A DNA stretch of 58,081 nt from assembly GCA_019637225.1 (NCBI GenBank), contig JAHBWC010000050.1, forward strand, positions 1 through 58,081, written 5' to 3'. Under the pieces are notes generated by a model that did no database searches, was not told where the DNA came from, and saw only the letters and a list, made by a program, of their open reading frames with translations. Positions within the stretch are counted from its first letter, which is position 1, and every line of letters begins with the position of its first letter. This DNA comes from Labilithrix sp. GTDB taxonomy: Bacteria; Myxococcota_A; Polyangia; Polyangiales; Polyangiaceae. Shown piece after piece: positions 17,092 through 26,019 of the stretch. A program made the position numbers and the translations under genes.

Positions 17092-18438
17092 GTGGCGCCT
17101 GTCTCCAACCTCAGCTCGATTCGCGGCGGCGCGGTCGGGTCGATCGTTCGAGCCGCCCTCGCAGCCGTCACCGGCGCTGCGCTCTTCGTGAGCGCTCCGG
17201 GCGACGCCGAGGCCTACCAAATCAAGCGGACGTCCCGCGGTGAGCTGGTTCACTGGGAGGAGCGGACGGTCCAGTACACGCTCGACGCGTCGCTGGACCG
17301 CGCCGTCACCCAGGCGACCGAGGCGACGCTGAGCGCGATGGACTCCTGGAGCGGCACGGTGGGGGCACCCGATCTCGAGGTCGTGCCGGCCGACGCGACC
17401 TCCCCCAAGAAGCCGGGCTTCGATCAGAAGAACGGCGTCTTCTACATGCGGGGCGGCTACGCCCCGGCCGGCCGGGCGCTGGCGATCACCGTCCTCACGT
17501 ACGACAACGCCTCCGGGAACATCCTCGACGCGGACATCATCTTCAACGGGGCGTACTCGTTCGAGGTGCTCGAGGCGCCGGGCACCCCCACGCTCGCGCA
17601 CGATCCGAGCGCCACGGCGGCGCACCCGTCGAACACCGACGGGATCTCGCACGGCGGCGATGTCACCGTCGAGACCTCGAGCGAGCTCGTCTACGACCTG
17701 CACCACGTCATCGCGCACGAGCTCGGTCACTCGCTCGGCATGAACGACGAGATGGGTCGCAAGGACGCGCTCATGTACCGGTTCTCGGCGCCCAACGACG
17801 CGTCGATCCGCGAGCCCGGCGCCGACGACATCGCGGGCCTCGCCGAGCTCTACAGCACGAAGCTCGAGGCGCGCGGCAACGGCTGCAGCAGCGCCACCGT
17901 CGCGCCGAAGAAGCCGACGAGCATGGCCTCGAACGCGGCGATGTTCGCGACCCTCGGCCTCGTCGTCTTCCTCGCGCTCCGCGCGAAGAGCGATCGCCGC
18001 GCCCGCCTCGGCTTCGTCCTCGCGGCGGCGGCGGCGACCGTGGCGCTCGTCCCGAGCCTCTCGGGCAAGGCTGGCCCCGGCGTCGCCCGCGCCGCCGAGA
18101 GCCACGCGGTCGGCCACGCGCGCGCCAAGGTGCTCCGCACGTCGACCGCGATCGAGAACGGCCTCTTCAAGACGAGCTACACGCTCGCCACCACCACCTG
18201 CCGCACGGCGAGCTGCCCGAAGGCGGGCCACGGCGCGACGTGGGGCGGCACCATCGGCAACATCACGCAGGAAGTCGGCGGCTACTACGCTCCGACCGGC
18301 GGCGACGAGGTCGACGTCTCCTTCGCGAGTCTCCCGAGCGCGCTCGGTCCGATGACGAAGCCGCTCGCGGGCCGCCTCTCCGCCGCGAACGCCAACGCGG
18401 ACGTCAGCGTCAGCGTCCTCACGCGCGCCGCGGAGTGA
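17092..18438 (+). CDS. Matrixin/metzincin-like metalloprotease with C-terminal membrane helices
   Basis: 448 aa, GTG start. A signal peptide ends near residue 41 (DAEA). The protease domain runs about 42-257, with the zinc motif HELGHSLGMND (H209, E210, H213, D219) and a Met-turn-like ALMYRF around M228. Asp as the third ligand is known in snapalysin-type enzymes. After it come two hydrophobic segments (about 282-298 and 305-324), then a Cys-bearing tail with CRTASC and a repetitive Gly/Ala region. Membrane anchoring of an exported protease followed by a second exported or cytosolic domain is unusual. Substrate unknown. Confidence 0.82.
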   Translation: MAPVSNLSSIRGGAVGSIVRAALAAVTGAALFVSAPGDAEAYQIKRTSRGELVHWEERTVQYTLDASLDRAVTQATEATLSAMDSWSGTVGAPDLEVVPADATSPKKPGFDQKNGVFYMRGGYAPAGRALAITVLTYDNASGNILDADIIFNGAYSFEVLEAPGTPTLAHDPSATAAHPSNTDGISHGGDVTVETSSELVYDLHHVIAHELGHSLGMNDEMGRKDALMYRFSAPNDASIREPGADDIAGLAELYSTKLEARGNGCSSATVAPKKPTSMASNAAMFATLGLVVFLALRAKSDRRARLGFVLAAAAATVALVPSLSGKAGPGVARAAESHAVGHARAKVLRTSTAIENGLFKTSYTLATTTCRTASCPKAGHGATWGGTIGNITQEVGGYYAPTGGDEVDVSFASLPSALGPMTKPLAGRLSAANANADVSVSVLTRAAE

Positions 18439-18496
18439 CCCTCTCGAGTCCGAGCCGCGACGTCTCGGGACCCCGCCGGCGGCTCCGCGACAGCGG

Positions 18497-19210
18497 TCAG
18501 TCGAGGCCGGTCTTGCCGACGGACCAGTAGGCCTTCACGGTCCCGGCGCGGAGCGCCCGCTTCGCCTTGAGGTGCGCGCGGACGAGCTGGATCGACTGCG
18601 CCCGGCCCGTCATGACGAGCGCCGCGCTCGGATGCGCCGCGAGCTCGTCGATCAATCGCTCCGACGTCGCCGCGAGGTGGGCGTCCGCCGGCTGTCGCTC
18701 CAGCGTCGTCCCGCTCACCCCCACCGCCGCGAGCGCCGCTTCGGACTCGGCGACGTCGTTCACCTCGAAGACGCACCGCACACGCGACGCGCCCTTGGCG
18801 TCGGTGAGCGCGCGCGCGACCCCGAACGACGTCTCGTCGCCGAAGAGGACGAACGGATCGGCTGGGCCCGCTCCGCGAATCGAGCGGCGCGGGCCGAAGA
18901 GCTGCCACCGATCGCCCACGCGGAGGCGCCGCCCCCACTCCGCGCCTGGGCTCGTTCCGTGAACGAAGACGAGGAGCTCGGCGACCCCGCCGTCGACGTC
19001 CCAGGTCATCGGCGTGTAGGTCCGCATTCCCTGCCCCGGCAGGTAGATCTGCATCTTGTCGCCCGGCTCCCATGTCGCGCTCCGAAGCGCGTCGCCGCCG
19101 AACCGGACGAGACGGAACGATCGTCCGAGGTCACGGATCTCGAGGGTCGTGACCTCGCGGAAGAGGAGGCGGCCGACGATCGCCCCGAACACGGAGTGTC
19201 CTGATGCCAA
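18497..19210 (-). CDS. Siderophore-interacting protein (FAD-binding ferric reductase family)
   Basis: 237 aa. SIP proteins reduce ferric siderophores in the cytosol using NAD(P)H and FAD. Visible are the FAD-binding barrel with PGDKMQIYLPGQGMRTYTPM (the RTYTP motif contacts FAD), WGRRLRVGDRWQLFGPRRS, and the NAD(P)-binding half with PFVLFGDETSFGVARAL and a C-terminal VKAYWSVGKTGLD typical of the family. The start is TTG at 19210, supported by AAGGAG 7 bases upstream; no ATG fits. No siderophore genes lie nearby, so an endogenous or scavenged siderophore role is open. Confidence 0.88.
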   Translation of the reverse strand: MASGHSVFGAIVGRLLFREVTTLEIRDLGRSFRLVRFGGDALRSATWEPGDKMQIYLPGQGMRTYTPMTWDVDGGVAELLVFVHGTSPGAEWGRRLRVGDRWQLFGPRRSIRGAGPADPFVLFGDETSFGVARALTDAKGASRVRCVFEVNDVAESEAALAAVGVSGTTLERQPADAHLAATSERLIDELAAHPSAALVMTGRAQSIQLVRAHLKAKRALRAGTVKAYWSVGKTGLD

Positions 19211-19423
19211 CGGCGTCTCCTTCCCCTCCGCGGGTCTTGCCCGCCGCGGTCTTGTCGATGGGGCGGTCAGGCCCGTTCGGATGCCGTCGCTCGACGCGTC
19301 GTTGCCTCGAGCTCGAGGCGTCCAACACCTCCAGCGCTCATGTTCTCCAGCGTGGCATATTGCAACTGAAATTCAAATTCATTATGCTCACGTCCGTCCC
19401 CGTCCTGGTCTAGGCTGCGCCCC

Positions 19424-19714
19424 ATGACCCGTCTGTTCGCAACGATCTTCGTCTCCTCCGCCGTCCTCTCCGTCGCCTGCGGGAGCCCCCCGCCGCCGGC
19501 GTCGCCCACCGAGCCCGCCCCGACCGCGCCGGCTTCCGCCGAGTCGCGCCCGTCGTGCGACGCCATCGACGAGGCATGCGATCCGCACGAGAACGAGCCC
19601 GGCCTCCCGAAGGAGTGCCACGATCTCGCGGAGTCGAAGGCCACGACGGAGGCCGCGTGCGCGGCGCGCAAGGCCGAGTGCCTCGCCGCCTGCCCGCCCG
19701 TCGCGAAGAAGTGA
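19424..19714 (+). CDS. Small cysteine-rich lipoprotein
   Basis: 96 aa. The signal peptide ends in the lipobox LSVAC with Cys at about residue 19, followed by a Pro/Ala linker and a compact domain with six cysteines (CDAIDEACDP, ECHDLAES, ACAARKAECLAAC). The CHDLAES and final Cys pattern is a recurrent myxobacterial small-lipoprotein motif whose role is not known to me. It is divergent from the siderophore-interacting protein; the upstream region contains an AT-rich stretch (about 19360-19385) suitable for a promoter. The stop is followed closely by a strong hairpin and then the long repeat element. Confidence 0.78.
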   Translation: MTRLFATIFVSSAVLSVACGSPPPPASPTEPAPTAPASAESRPSCDAIDEACDPHENEPGLPKECHDLAESKATTEAACAARKAECLAACPPVAKK

Positions 19715-19723
19715 TCACCGCGC

Positions 19724-19749
19724 GGCGGCACGCGCCGAAGCGTGCCGCC
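19724..19749 (+). terminator. Hairpin after the small lipoprotein gene
   Basis: GGCGGCACGC and GCGTGCCGCC form a perfect 10-bp stem with a 6-base loop, starting 10 bases after the stop codon. The 5' arm shares GCGGCACGCGCCG with the adjacent 106-bp repeat, so it may be a diverged fragment of that element. Confidence 0.6.
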
Positions 19750-19765
19750 CGCGCCTGCGGCTCTA

Positions 19766-19871
19766 GTCATCACGGGGCGGCACGCGCCGCCCCGCCCCGG
19801 AAAAGCGCGGTTTTCCGGGGTCCCCACCCCACGCGGCGCTCGCTTCGCGAGCTGGATTTTGATCGAGCTTC
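19766..19871 (-). repeat. 106-bp hairpin-rich repeat, copy A (3' end of glgX)
   Basis: It is 100% identical over 106 bp to the reverse complement of 49820-49925, with a further 8 matching bases after a 2-base indel. It begins about 10 bases past the glgX stop codon. Internal structure: GGGGCGGC/GCCGCCCC stem with a 4-base loop, CCCCGGAAAA/TTTTCCGGGG 10-bp stem, and GCTCGC-TTC-GCGAGC stem. It contains no coding capacity that makes sense and may act as a bidirectional terminator between glgX and the small lipoprotein gene. Confidence 0.92.
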
Positions 19872-19881
19872 GCTCGCTGGT

Positions 19882-22071
19882 TTAGAAGCCGCCGCGTGTC
19901 GAGCGGGTCGGGCGCCACGAGCCGCGGCCGGGCGAGATGCGCTTGTAGACCATCACGCTGTGCGCGATGACCGGCAGCCGGGTGGCCGCGTCGACCGCGT
20001 CTCCGGAGCTCATCGTCTCCTGGGTCGTGTCGATGCGGAGCGCCCAGCGGCTGCCCCACTCGCGCCCCGGCAGCGTGAACGGGATGTCGTCGTGCGATCC
20101 GTTCAGGAGCACGAGGAACGTGTCGTCGACGACCGCGTCACCCGCCGTGTTGCGCCAGTCGAGCGCGTCACCCGCGAGGAGCAGCGCGAGCGCCGCGCGG
20201 TGCGGGTTCTGCCAGTCCGACGCCACCATCTCGCGCCCGTCGGGACGGAACCACGCGATGTCCGGGAGCTCGCTCCCGGCGACGCGCTCGCCGCGGAGGA
20301 AGCGCGGACGGCGGAAGACCGGGTGGCGGCGGCGGAACGCGACGACCTCGCGGCAGAACGCGAGTAGCTTCTCGCGCTCGGGATCGCGCGCCCAGTCGAG
20401 CCACGCGACGGGGTTGTCCTGGACGAAGGCGTTGTTGTTGCCGCCCTGCGTCTTGCCCATCTCGTCGCCGGCCGTGATCATCGGCACGCCCTGCGACACC
20501 ATCAGCGTGACGATGAAGTTGCGCTGCTGGCGCGCGCGCAGGCGCTCGATCTTCGGATCGTTCGTCGGCCCCTCGACGCCCGAGTTCCACGAGAGGTTGT
20601 CGTCCCAGCCGTCGCGGTTGTCCTCGCCGTTGTCGAGGTTTCGCTTCTTCTGGTAGCTGACGAGATCGCGGAGCGTGAAGCCGTCGTGGGCGGTGACGAA
20701 GTTGATGCTCGCGTGCGGGCGCCTTCCGCCGTCCTCGTAGAGATCGCTCGAGCCCGTGAGGCGGTAGCCCATGTCCCCGACGGTGTGCTTGGCGCCGGTC
20801 CAGAACTGCCGGACGGTGTCGCGGTAGCGTCCGTTCCACTCCGTCCAGAGCACGGGGAAGTTTCCGACCTGGTAGCCGCCGTGCCCGAGGTCCCACGGCT
20901 CGGCGATGAGCTTCACGTTCGACAGGACGGGGTCCTGGTGGATGATGTCGAAGAAGGCGCTCAGCTTGTCGACCCCGGCGCCGTGCTCGCGCCCGAGCGT
21001 CGAGGCGAGGTCGAAGCGGAAGCCGTCGATGTGCATCTCCTGCACCCAGTAGCGGAGGCTGTCCATCACGAGCTTCAGCGTCTGCGGATGCAGCATGTTC
21101 AGGCTGTTGCCGCAGCCGGTGTAGTCCTCGTAGCGACCGAGATCGTCGGGGCGGAGCCGGTAGTAGGTCCGGTTGTCGAGCCCGCGGAGCGAGACCGACG
21201 GGCCGAATTGATCGCCCTCGCCGGTGTGGTTGTAGACGACGTCGAGCACGACCTCGATGCCCGCGCGGTGGAGCTTCTTCACCGTTCGCTTGAGCTCGGT
21301 CACCTGGTTGCCTGGCTCGGCGGCGAACCGCTGGTCGGGCGCGAAGAAGCCGAGGGTCGAGTAGCCCCAGTAGTTCTCCTTGCCGCGCGAGGCGACGGAC
21401 CACTCGTTCATCGACTCGTGGATCGGCAAGAGCTCGATCGTCGTGACCCCGAGCCGCTGGAGGTGTCCGATGATGGGATCGCTCGCGAGCGCGAGGTACG
21501 TCCCGCGGAGCGACGCGGGGACGTCCGGGTGGCTCGCGCTCATCCCCTTCACGTGGGCTTCGTAGAGCACGGTGTCGGCCCACGGGACGCGCGGGGGAGC
21601 GTCGCCCTCCCAGTCGAACCGATCGTCCACCACCACGCACTTCGGCACGCCTCGCGCGCTGTCGCGAAGATCGGCCGCGAGCGTGTTCGGCCGGTCCTTG
21701 GTCCCGGCGAAGCCGGGGAACGGCGAACCGGCGTACGGGAAGACGGGCTCGCGGTAGTCGATCTTGCCCTCGATCGAGCGCGCGTAGGGGTCGACGAGCA
21801 GCTTGTGGGGATTGAAGAAGAGGCCGCGTGAGGGATCGTAGGGCCCGCGCGCGCGAAAGCCGTAGCGCTGGCCGGGGCGGAGGCCGACGACGTAGCCGTG
21901 CCAGACGTGGATGGTCTGCTCGCGCAGCGGGATCCGCTTCTCGCCGTCCTCGTCGAAGAGACACAGGTCCATTCCCGTGGCGTTCTCGGAGTACACGGCG
22001 AAGTTCACGCCCTGTCCGTCGAAGGTCGCGCCGAGCGGGGTGTGACGGCCGGGCCGCACCGTTCGTTCCAT
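19882..22071 (-). CDS. glgX: Glycogen debranching enzyme GlgX
   Basis: 729 aa GH13 enzyme. It hydrolyses alpha-1,6 branches of phosphorylase-trimmed glycogen in the cytosol. The N-terminal CBM48-like domain (PLGATFDGQGVNFAVYSENA, about 9-28) precedes the (beta/alpha)8 barrel with VVYNHTGEGD, DGFRFDLASTLGRE (nucleophile Asp), LIAEPWDLGHGGYQVG (acid/base Glu) and VTAHDGFTLRDLVSYQ (third Asp). WNSGVEGPTNDP is typical of GlgX. Full length compared with family. malQ lies 2.3 kb upstream on the same strand with two lipoprotein genes between. The last codons abut the 106-bp repeat. Confidence 0.95.
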   Translation of the reverse strand: MERTVRPGRHTPLGATFDGQGVNFAVYSENATGMDLCLFDEDGEKRIPLREQTIHVWHGYVVGLRPGQRYGFRARGPYDPSRGLFFNPHKLLVDPYARSIEGKIDYREPVFPYAGSPFPGFAGTKDRPNTLAADLRDSARGVPKCVVVDDRFDWEGDAPPRVPWADTVLYEAHVKGMSASHPDVPASLRGTYLALASDPIIGHLQRLGVTTIELLPIHESMNEWSVASRGKENYWGYSTLGFFAPDQRFAAEPGNQVTELKRTVKKLHRAGIEVVLDVVYNHTGEGDQFGPSVSLRGLDNRTYYRLRPDDLGRYEDYTGCGNSLNMLHPQTLKLVMDSLRYWVQEMHIDGFRFDLASTLGREHGAGVDKLSAFFDIIHQDPVLSNVKLIAEPWDLGHGGYQVGNFPVLWTEWNGRYRDTVRQFWTGAKHTVGDMGYRLTGSSDLYEDGGRRPHASINFVTAHDGFTLRDLVSYQKKRNLDNGEDNRDGWDDNLSWNSGVEGPTNDPKIERLRARQQRNFIVTLMVSQGVPMITAGDEMGKTQGGNNNAFVQDNPVAWLDWARDPEREKLLAFCREVVAFRRRHPVFRRPRFLRGERVAGSELPDIAWFRPDGREMVASDWQNPHRAALALLLAGDALDWRNTAGDAVVDDTFLVLLNGSHDDIPFTLPGREWGSRWALRIDTTQETMSSGDAVDAATRLPVIAHSVMVYKRISPGRGSWRPTRSTRGGF

Positions 22072-22222
22072 GGGGGCCCGGCACGTTAGCGCTATTTTTC
22101 TGCGGATTGTACGTTGCAGAAGGCGGCCTCCGTGTCAGGGGAGGAGGGGCCTCTGCGACCGGACCGCGGGCCGGAGCCCGAGCGCCGCGTCGCCCCACCC
22201 TCCCGACGGCAAGACCCTCACG

Positions 22223-23212
22223 ATGCGCCTTCCGCTCCTCGTCTCCGCGATCGCCGCCGGGCTCCTCGCATGTGCGTCTCTGAAGACGGCGGCAGAGGAG
22301 TCGAGCCCCGACGCGTCGTCCAGCGGCAGAGACCCGAGCGGCGCAGACGGCGGCGGAGGACGTGACGACGACGGCGCCGCGACGGACGACGCGAGCGGGA
22401 CGGCGCCGGCCGACGGCGATCCGCGCTGGCCGCAGTCGCGCGTCCCCGCCGACGCGCCCGCGAGCTCGAGCTACACGATCGCGAACGGACCGGACGGCGC
22501 GATCGTGACCGACTCCGTGACCGGCCTCGCCTGGCAGGACACCGCACCGACGTTGCTCCGGACGTTCGAGCAGGCGAGCGCGTACTGCGCCGACCTCGTC
22601 TACGACGGCCTCGACGACTGGCGCCTGCCGACGCGCATCGAGGGGATCGGCATCATGAGCTTCGGCGGCCCCGGCGAGACGAAGCTCGTGAGCGCGGCGT
22701 TCTCCGCGTTCGACGTGAGCTGCGCCTGGACCGCATCGGTCGACCCGGGCGCGGTGGCGAACCCGCGCGCGTGGACGCTCGGTCCGGCGAACATCACGAC
22801 GCGCGTGACGACCGACAAGTGCGCGGCGCGCTGCGTGCGAGGCGGCCCGCCGCTCGGCGCGCCGATCACCAAGACGTACGACGTCAGCGCCGACACCGTG
22901 ATCGATCCGGTGACCCGCCTCGCCTGGGAGCGCACGCCGCCGGACACCCTCCACGAGCATGCGGACGCCGCCGCGCGGTGCGCCGGCCTCGTCCTCGGCG
23001 GCCGCACGATGAGGCTCCCCACGGTGAAGGAGCTCGCGAGCATCGTCGACGAGACGCGGATGACGCCGGCGATCGCGCCGGTCTTCGGCGACCGCGCGGT
23101 TCGCTTCTCGACGGCCAACGCGCGCTGGCTCGTCGACTTCGATCGGGGGGACACGTTCCAGGCCGCGAGCGGGTTCTCGTACCGCGCCCGCTGCGTCGCC
23201 ACGCTCCTTTGA
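22223..23212 (+). CDS. Lipoprotein with two DUF1566 (Lcl C-terminal) domains
   Basis: 329 aa. The signal ends in the lipobox GLLAC. An Asp/Gly/Ser-rich linker (about 25-75) is followed by two tandem DUF1566 units: the first has VTDSVTGLAWQDT and DDWRLPTRIEG, the second VIDPVTRLAWERT and MRLPTVKELASIVD. DUF1566 occurs in surface proteins, fimbrial proteins and the Legionella collagen-like adhesin, usually implicated in binding. The ATG at 22223 was chosen because it starts directly at the signal peptide. It is divergent from glgX; the 151-base gap has an AT-rich stretch near 22090-22125. Confidence 0.82.
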   Translation: MRLPLLVSAIAAGLLACASLKTAAEESSPDASSSGRDPSGADGGGGRDDDGAATDDASGTAPADGDPRWPQSRVPADAPASSSYTIANGPDGAIVTDSVTGLAWQDTAPTLLRTFEQASAYCADLVYDGLDDWRLPTRIEGIGIMSFGGPGETKLVSAAFSAFDVSCAWTASVDPGAVANPRAWTLGPANITTRVTTDKCAARCVRGGPPLGAPITKTYDVSADTVIDPVTRLAWERTPPDTLHEHADAAARCAGLVLGGRTMRLPTVKELASIVDETRMTPAIAPVFGDRAVRFSTANARWLVDFDRGDTFQAASGFSYRARCVATLL

Positions 23213-23221
23213 TCGCGCGGA

Positions 23222-24163
23222 TCAGCCGTCGACGCACGGCCTCCAGCGACCCGACGCGCCGTCGCGCGCCGACCACCACTCCTCCCGGAAGCCGCTCTCG
23301 GAGGGCTCGGGGACGAGGCGGAGGATCCCGCACTCGAGGCCGAGGTAGTAGACGCCGCTCGGGCCCTTCGCGATCGACGCGACCCTTCCGACGCTCCGCG
23401 CGACGTAGTGGACGTTCTCGAGCCTTCCTCGCTCGTCGACGCGGAAGACGAAGCCCTGGGCGAAGCCGACGAGGCTACCGCCGTCGTCGAACGCCGCCGC
23501 GCTCGGCTCGAGCGGCAGCACGGCGACGAGCCGAGGCGAATATGCGCCGCGCGCGTCGCGATCGATGGCGAGCACGCCGCCCTTGCCGAGCCGCGCCCGT
23601 CCGACGGCGAGCGCGAGGACGGTGCCCGACGGTGCGCGCGTGAAGCCGACGACGCGCGCGCCCGAGAGCACCCGCTTCTCGAGGCCGTCCGTGCTCCTCC
23701 AGGAGAGCTCGCCTCGCGTGGACCCCGCGTACGCGACGAGCCAGCCGTCATCGACGCGAAAGACGCGTCGCCCGCCGACGATGAACTCGCTCGGGACGCA
23801 CTCGTCCCACGGCAGCGGATCGAAGGCGTTCAGGACGGAGAGCGTGTCGGCGACGACGCCGTCGCCGAGCACGCGCACGCGCACCGGGCACTCGGGCACC
23901 GGCGGAGCGTCGCGCGGCGGCGGCCCCCACGCGCGGACCTCGCGCGGAGGGGCGGCGCACGCGACGAGCCCAGCGGCCGCGCGGTCGCCGCGTCGCGGGA
24001 CGGCGCAGCGGGACGCCGCGCTCTCGCGCCATGGCGGGCCGATATCGGGATCGGGTGGCTCGGCGAGCCGCGCGCGTGGGCCACACGCCGCGGTGGCGGC
24101 GAACGTCGCGAGCGTGACCAGCCAGGGCCGGAGGCTCGAGGGGCGCGACGGCGCGAGGAGCAT
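23222..24163 (-). CDS. Lipoprotein of unknown function
   Basis: 313 aa. The N-terminus is a lipoprotein signal with lipobox TAAC near residue 27. The mature part has five further cysteines (SRCAVP, VACAAP, PECPVRV, WDECVPSE, LECGILRL and a final RPCVDG region) and many short beta strands with Gly turns (WLVAYAGSTRG, VFRVDDG, GVYYLGLECG), suggesting a small beta-propeller-like or WD-like fold. No catalytic motif is recognised. It converges with the DUF1566 lipoprotein gene, only 9 bases apart, and lies downstream of malQ on the same strand after a repeat-rich gap. Confidence 0.7.
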   Translation of the reverse strand: MLLAPSRPSSLRPWLVTLATFAATAACGPRARLAEPPDPDIGPPWRESAASRCAVPRRGDRAAAGLVACAAPPREVRAWGPPPRDAPPVPECPVRVRVLGDGVVADTLSVLNAFDPLPWDECVPSEFIVGGRRVFRVDDGWLVAYAGSTRGELSWRSTDGLEKRVLSGARVVGFTRAPSGTVLALAVGRARLGKGGVLAIDRDARGAYSPRLVAVLPLEPSAAAFDDGGSLVGFAQGFVFRVDERGRLENVHYVARSVGRVASIAKGPSGVYYLGLECGILRLVPEPSESGFREEWWSARDGASGRWRPCVDG

Positions 24164-24202
24164 CGGCGCTTGGACGCGCGAGGGGCGCTCCGCTTGGGCG
24201 GG

Positions 24203-24317
24203 GAGAGAGCGCGAGAGCGAGAGCGAGAGCGAGGGGGATCGCGGGAGGGGTCGCGCTAGGTGCCGGCTTCGGGCACGGGCACGGGCACGGGCACGGGCGA
24301 GAGCGAGAGCGAGAGCG
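24203..24317. repeat. Compound hexanucleotide repeats downstream of malQ
   Basis: GAGAGC-type hexamers at about 24203-24231, four perfect GGGCAC units at 24271-24294, then three CGAGAG units at 24298-24315. The tract fills the space between the malQ stop (24323) and the next minus-strand start (24163). The same GGGCAC and GAGAG words recur near 44860-44900 and 45015-45044. Confidence 0.85.
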
Positions 24318-24322
24318 CGGGA

Positions 24323-25894
24323 CTAGCGGTTCGCCGCGAGCGCGAGTTGGCGGATGGCGTCGAGGCGCGCGGTGACGGTGGGATCGTCGAGGAGATCCTC
24401 GATGGGGCGGTCGAGGCGCCAGGTCCAGTTCTGGGCGGTGACGGTCCCCGGCAGGTTGATGCGCGACTTGTCGCCGAGGACCTCCTGCGCGAGGAGGAGG
24501 GTGAGCTCGGAGCGCGAGGAGAACAGGAGACGCATGAGCGCGAGCTCGCGTTCGCCTTCGGGGAGATCGAGCGGGATGCCGTCGAGCTTCGCGATGCGCT
24601 CGCGCTCCCAGTCGGCGAGCTCGTACCACCACTGCGTGATCGGCAGCGTGTCGTGCGTGCTCCACGTCGCGACGGAGAGCTCGGGGAACGCGCGCGGGTC
24701 GCGCGGGATGAAGCTGTCGTCGCGCTCCCACGGCAGCACCTTGTAGCCGGGGAGCTCGAGGCGGGTCATCGTCTCGCGAACGAAGGGCGGGATGACGCCG
24801 AGGTCCTCGGCGATCACCGAGCCGCGGCCGGCCGCGTCGAGCATCGCGCGGAGGACCTTCTCGCCGCGGGCGCGCTGCTCGTGCTCGGGCTCGGGATCGA
24901 AGCGACCGCGCGAGGGCGCGGCTCCCGGAGACTCCTTCTTCACCCACTGGCGGAAGAAGCCGACCACGTGATCGATGCGGAAGCGATCGTAGAGCTCGGC
25001 GGAGTGCGCCGCGCGCGCGCGGAGCCAGCCGAGGTCGTCCTGATCCATCACGGGCCAGCGGTAGGCGGGGAGCCCCCAGCTCTGGCCGTCGGCGGAGAAG
25101 TCGTCGGGCGGCGCGCCGAGCGACACGTCCGTCTGGAACTGATCGCGGTGCGCCCAGACGTCGGCGCTCTCGCCGCCGACGATGAACGGCATGTCGCCCA
25201 TGAGCGAGACGCCCGCGCGCTTCATCTCCGCGCGCGCCGCGCTCCACTGCCCGTGCGCGAGCCACTGGAGGTACATCTCCTCGAGGACCTGGGTGCCGAG
25301 CCCGCCGTCGTCGCGCGGCGAGCTCGCGAGCTCGAGCACGGCCGGAGCGCGATCGCGCTCGTGCGCCGGCCAGGTGGACCACCCGTAGCCGGAGTGCGAG
25401 GCGCGAAGCGCGGCGTAGAGCGCGTGGTCGCGGAGCCAGGCGCCCTCGCGCTCGACGAACGCGAAGAGCTCGCGGGCACGCGGCGTGTCCTTCGCCAGCT
25501 CGCGCTCGCGGAAGCGCGCGAAGGCCTCGCGGAGCACGCGGCGCTTGAGGCCGCGGACGCCGGCGTAGTCGACGGTCGGCAATCGCCGGAGGCGCTCGAG
25601 GAGGGCGCGCCCGTCCTCGCCGAGCGCGCGGTCGACGAGCTCGGCGTCGGCCTCCGGGGCGGCCTCGACGGTGATGTAGATCGGATCGAGCGCGAACGCG
25701 GACAGCGCGCCGTACGGGCTCGTCTCGCCGTCCGCCAGCTCGTGCGTCGGTAGCACCTGCACGAGCCGCTGGCCCGCGCGCAGGAAGAGCGCCGCCGCCG
25801 CGGGCAGATCGGTGATCTGTCCAATGCCCCAGTCGGCGCGCGTACGCACCGAGAAGAGCGGAATCGTCACGCCCGAGAGCCTGGCCATCGCCAC
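24323..25894 (-). CDS. malQ: 4-alpha-glucanotransferase (amylomaltase, GH77)
   Basis: 523 aa. It disproportionates maltodextrins, passing alpha-1,4-glucan segments between chains. GH77 signatures: SVRTRADWGIGQITDLP near the N-terminus, SPYGALSAFALDPIYI, LMGDMPFIV, YDRFRIDHVVGFFRQW (nucleophile Asp), VIAEDLGVIPP (acid/base Glu) and WSTHDTLPITQWW. The GTG at 25894 is preferred because AAGGAG sits 5 bases upstream; an ATG two codons later is possible, and longer in-frame readings to 26011 would reach the divergent TonB-like gene. With glgX it forms a glycogen/maltodextrin breakdown set. Confidence 0.93.
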   Translation of the reverse strand: MAMARLSGVTIPLFSVRTRADWGIGQITDLPAAAALFLRAGQRLVQVLPTHELADGETSPYGALSAFALDPIYITVEAAPEADAELVDRALGEDGRALLERLRRLPTVDYAGVRGLKRRVLREAFARFRERELAKDTPRARELFAFVEREGAWLRDHALYAALRASHSGYGWSTWPAHERDRAPAVLELASSPRDDGGLGTQVLEEMYLQWLAHGQWSAARAEMKRAGVSLMGDMPFIVGGESADVWAHRDQFQTDVSLGAPPDDFSADGQSWGLPAYRWPVMDQDDLGWLRARAAHSAELYDRFRIDHVVGFFRQWVKKESPGAAPSRGRFDPEPEHEQRARGEKVLRAMLDAAGRGSVIAEDLGVIPPFVRETMTRLELPGYKVLPWERDDSFIPRDPRAFPELSVATWSTHDTLPITQWWYELADWERERIAKLDGIPLDLPEGERELALMRLLFSSRSELTLLLAQEVLGDKSRINLPGTVTAQNWTWRLDRPIEDLLDDPTVTARLDAIRQLALAANR

Positions 25895-26019
25895 GCCGGC
25901 TCCTTCGCACACGGCGCCCCCGCGCGCAAGCACTCCGTCACTCAGATCAGAGGTGCGCGCTCTTTCCTCCCCGAGCAGAACGCCGGGAACTTCGGCGGGG
26001 CTGCTACACACTATCTGTC

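Noticed and set aside
20168..22960. A long minus-strand frame of about 930 codons over glgX
   Set aside because: It is an out-of-frame reading of glgX, low-complexity Arg-rich; glgX itself has all catalytic motifs.
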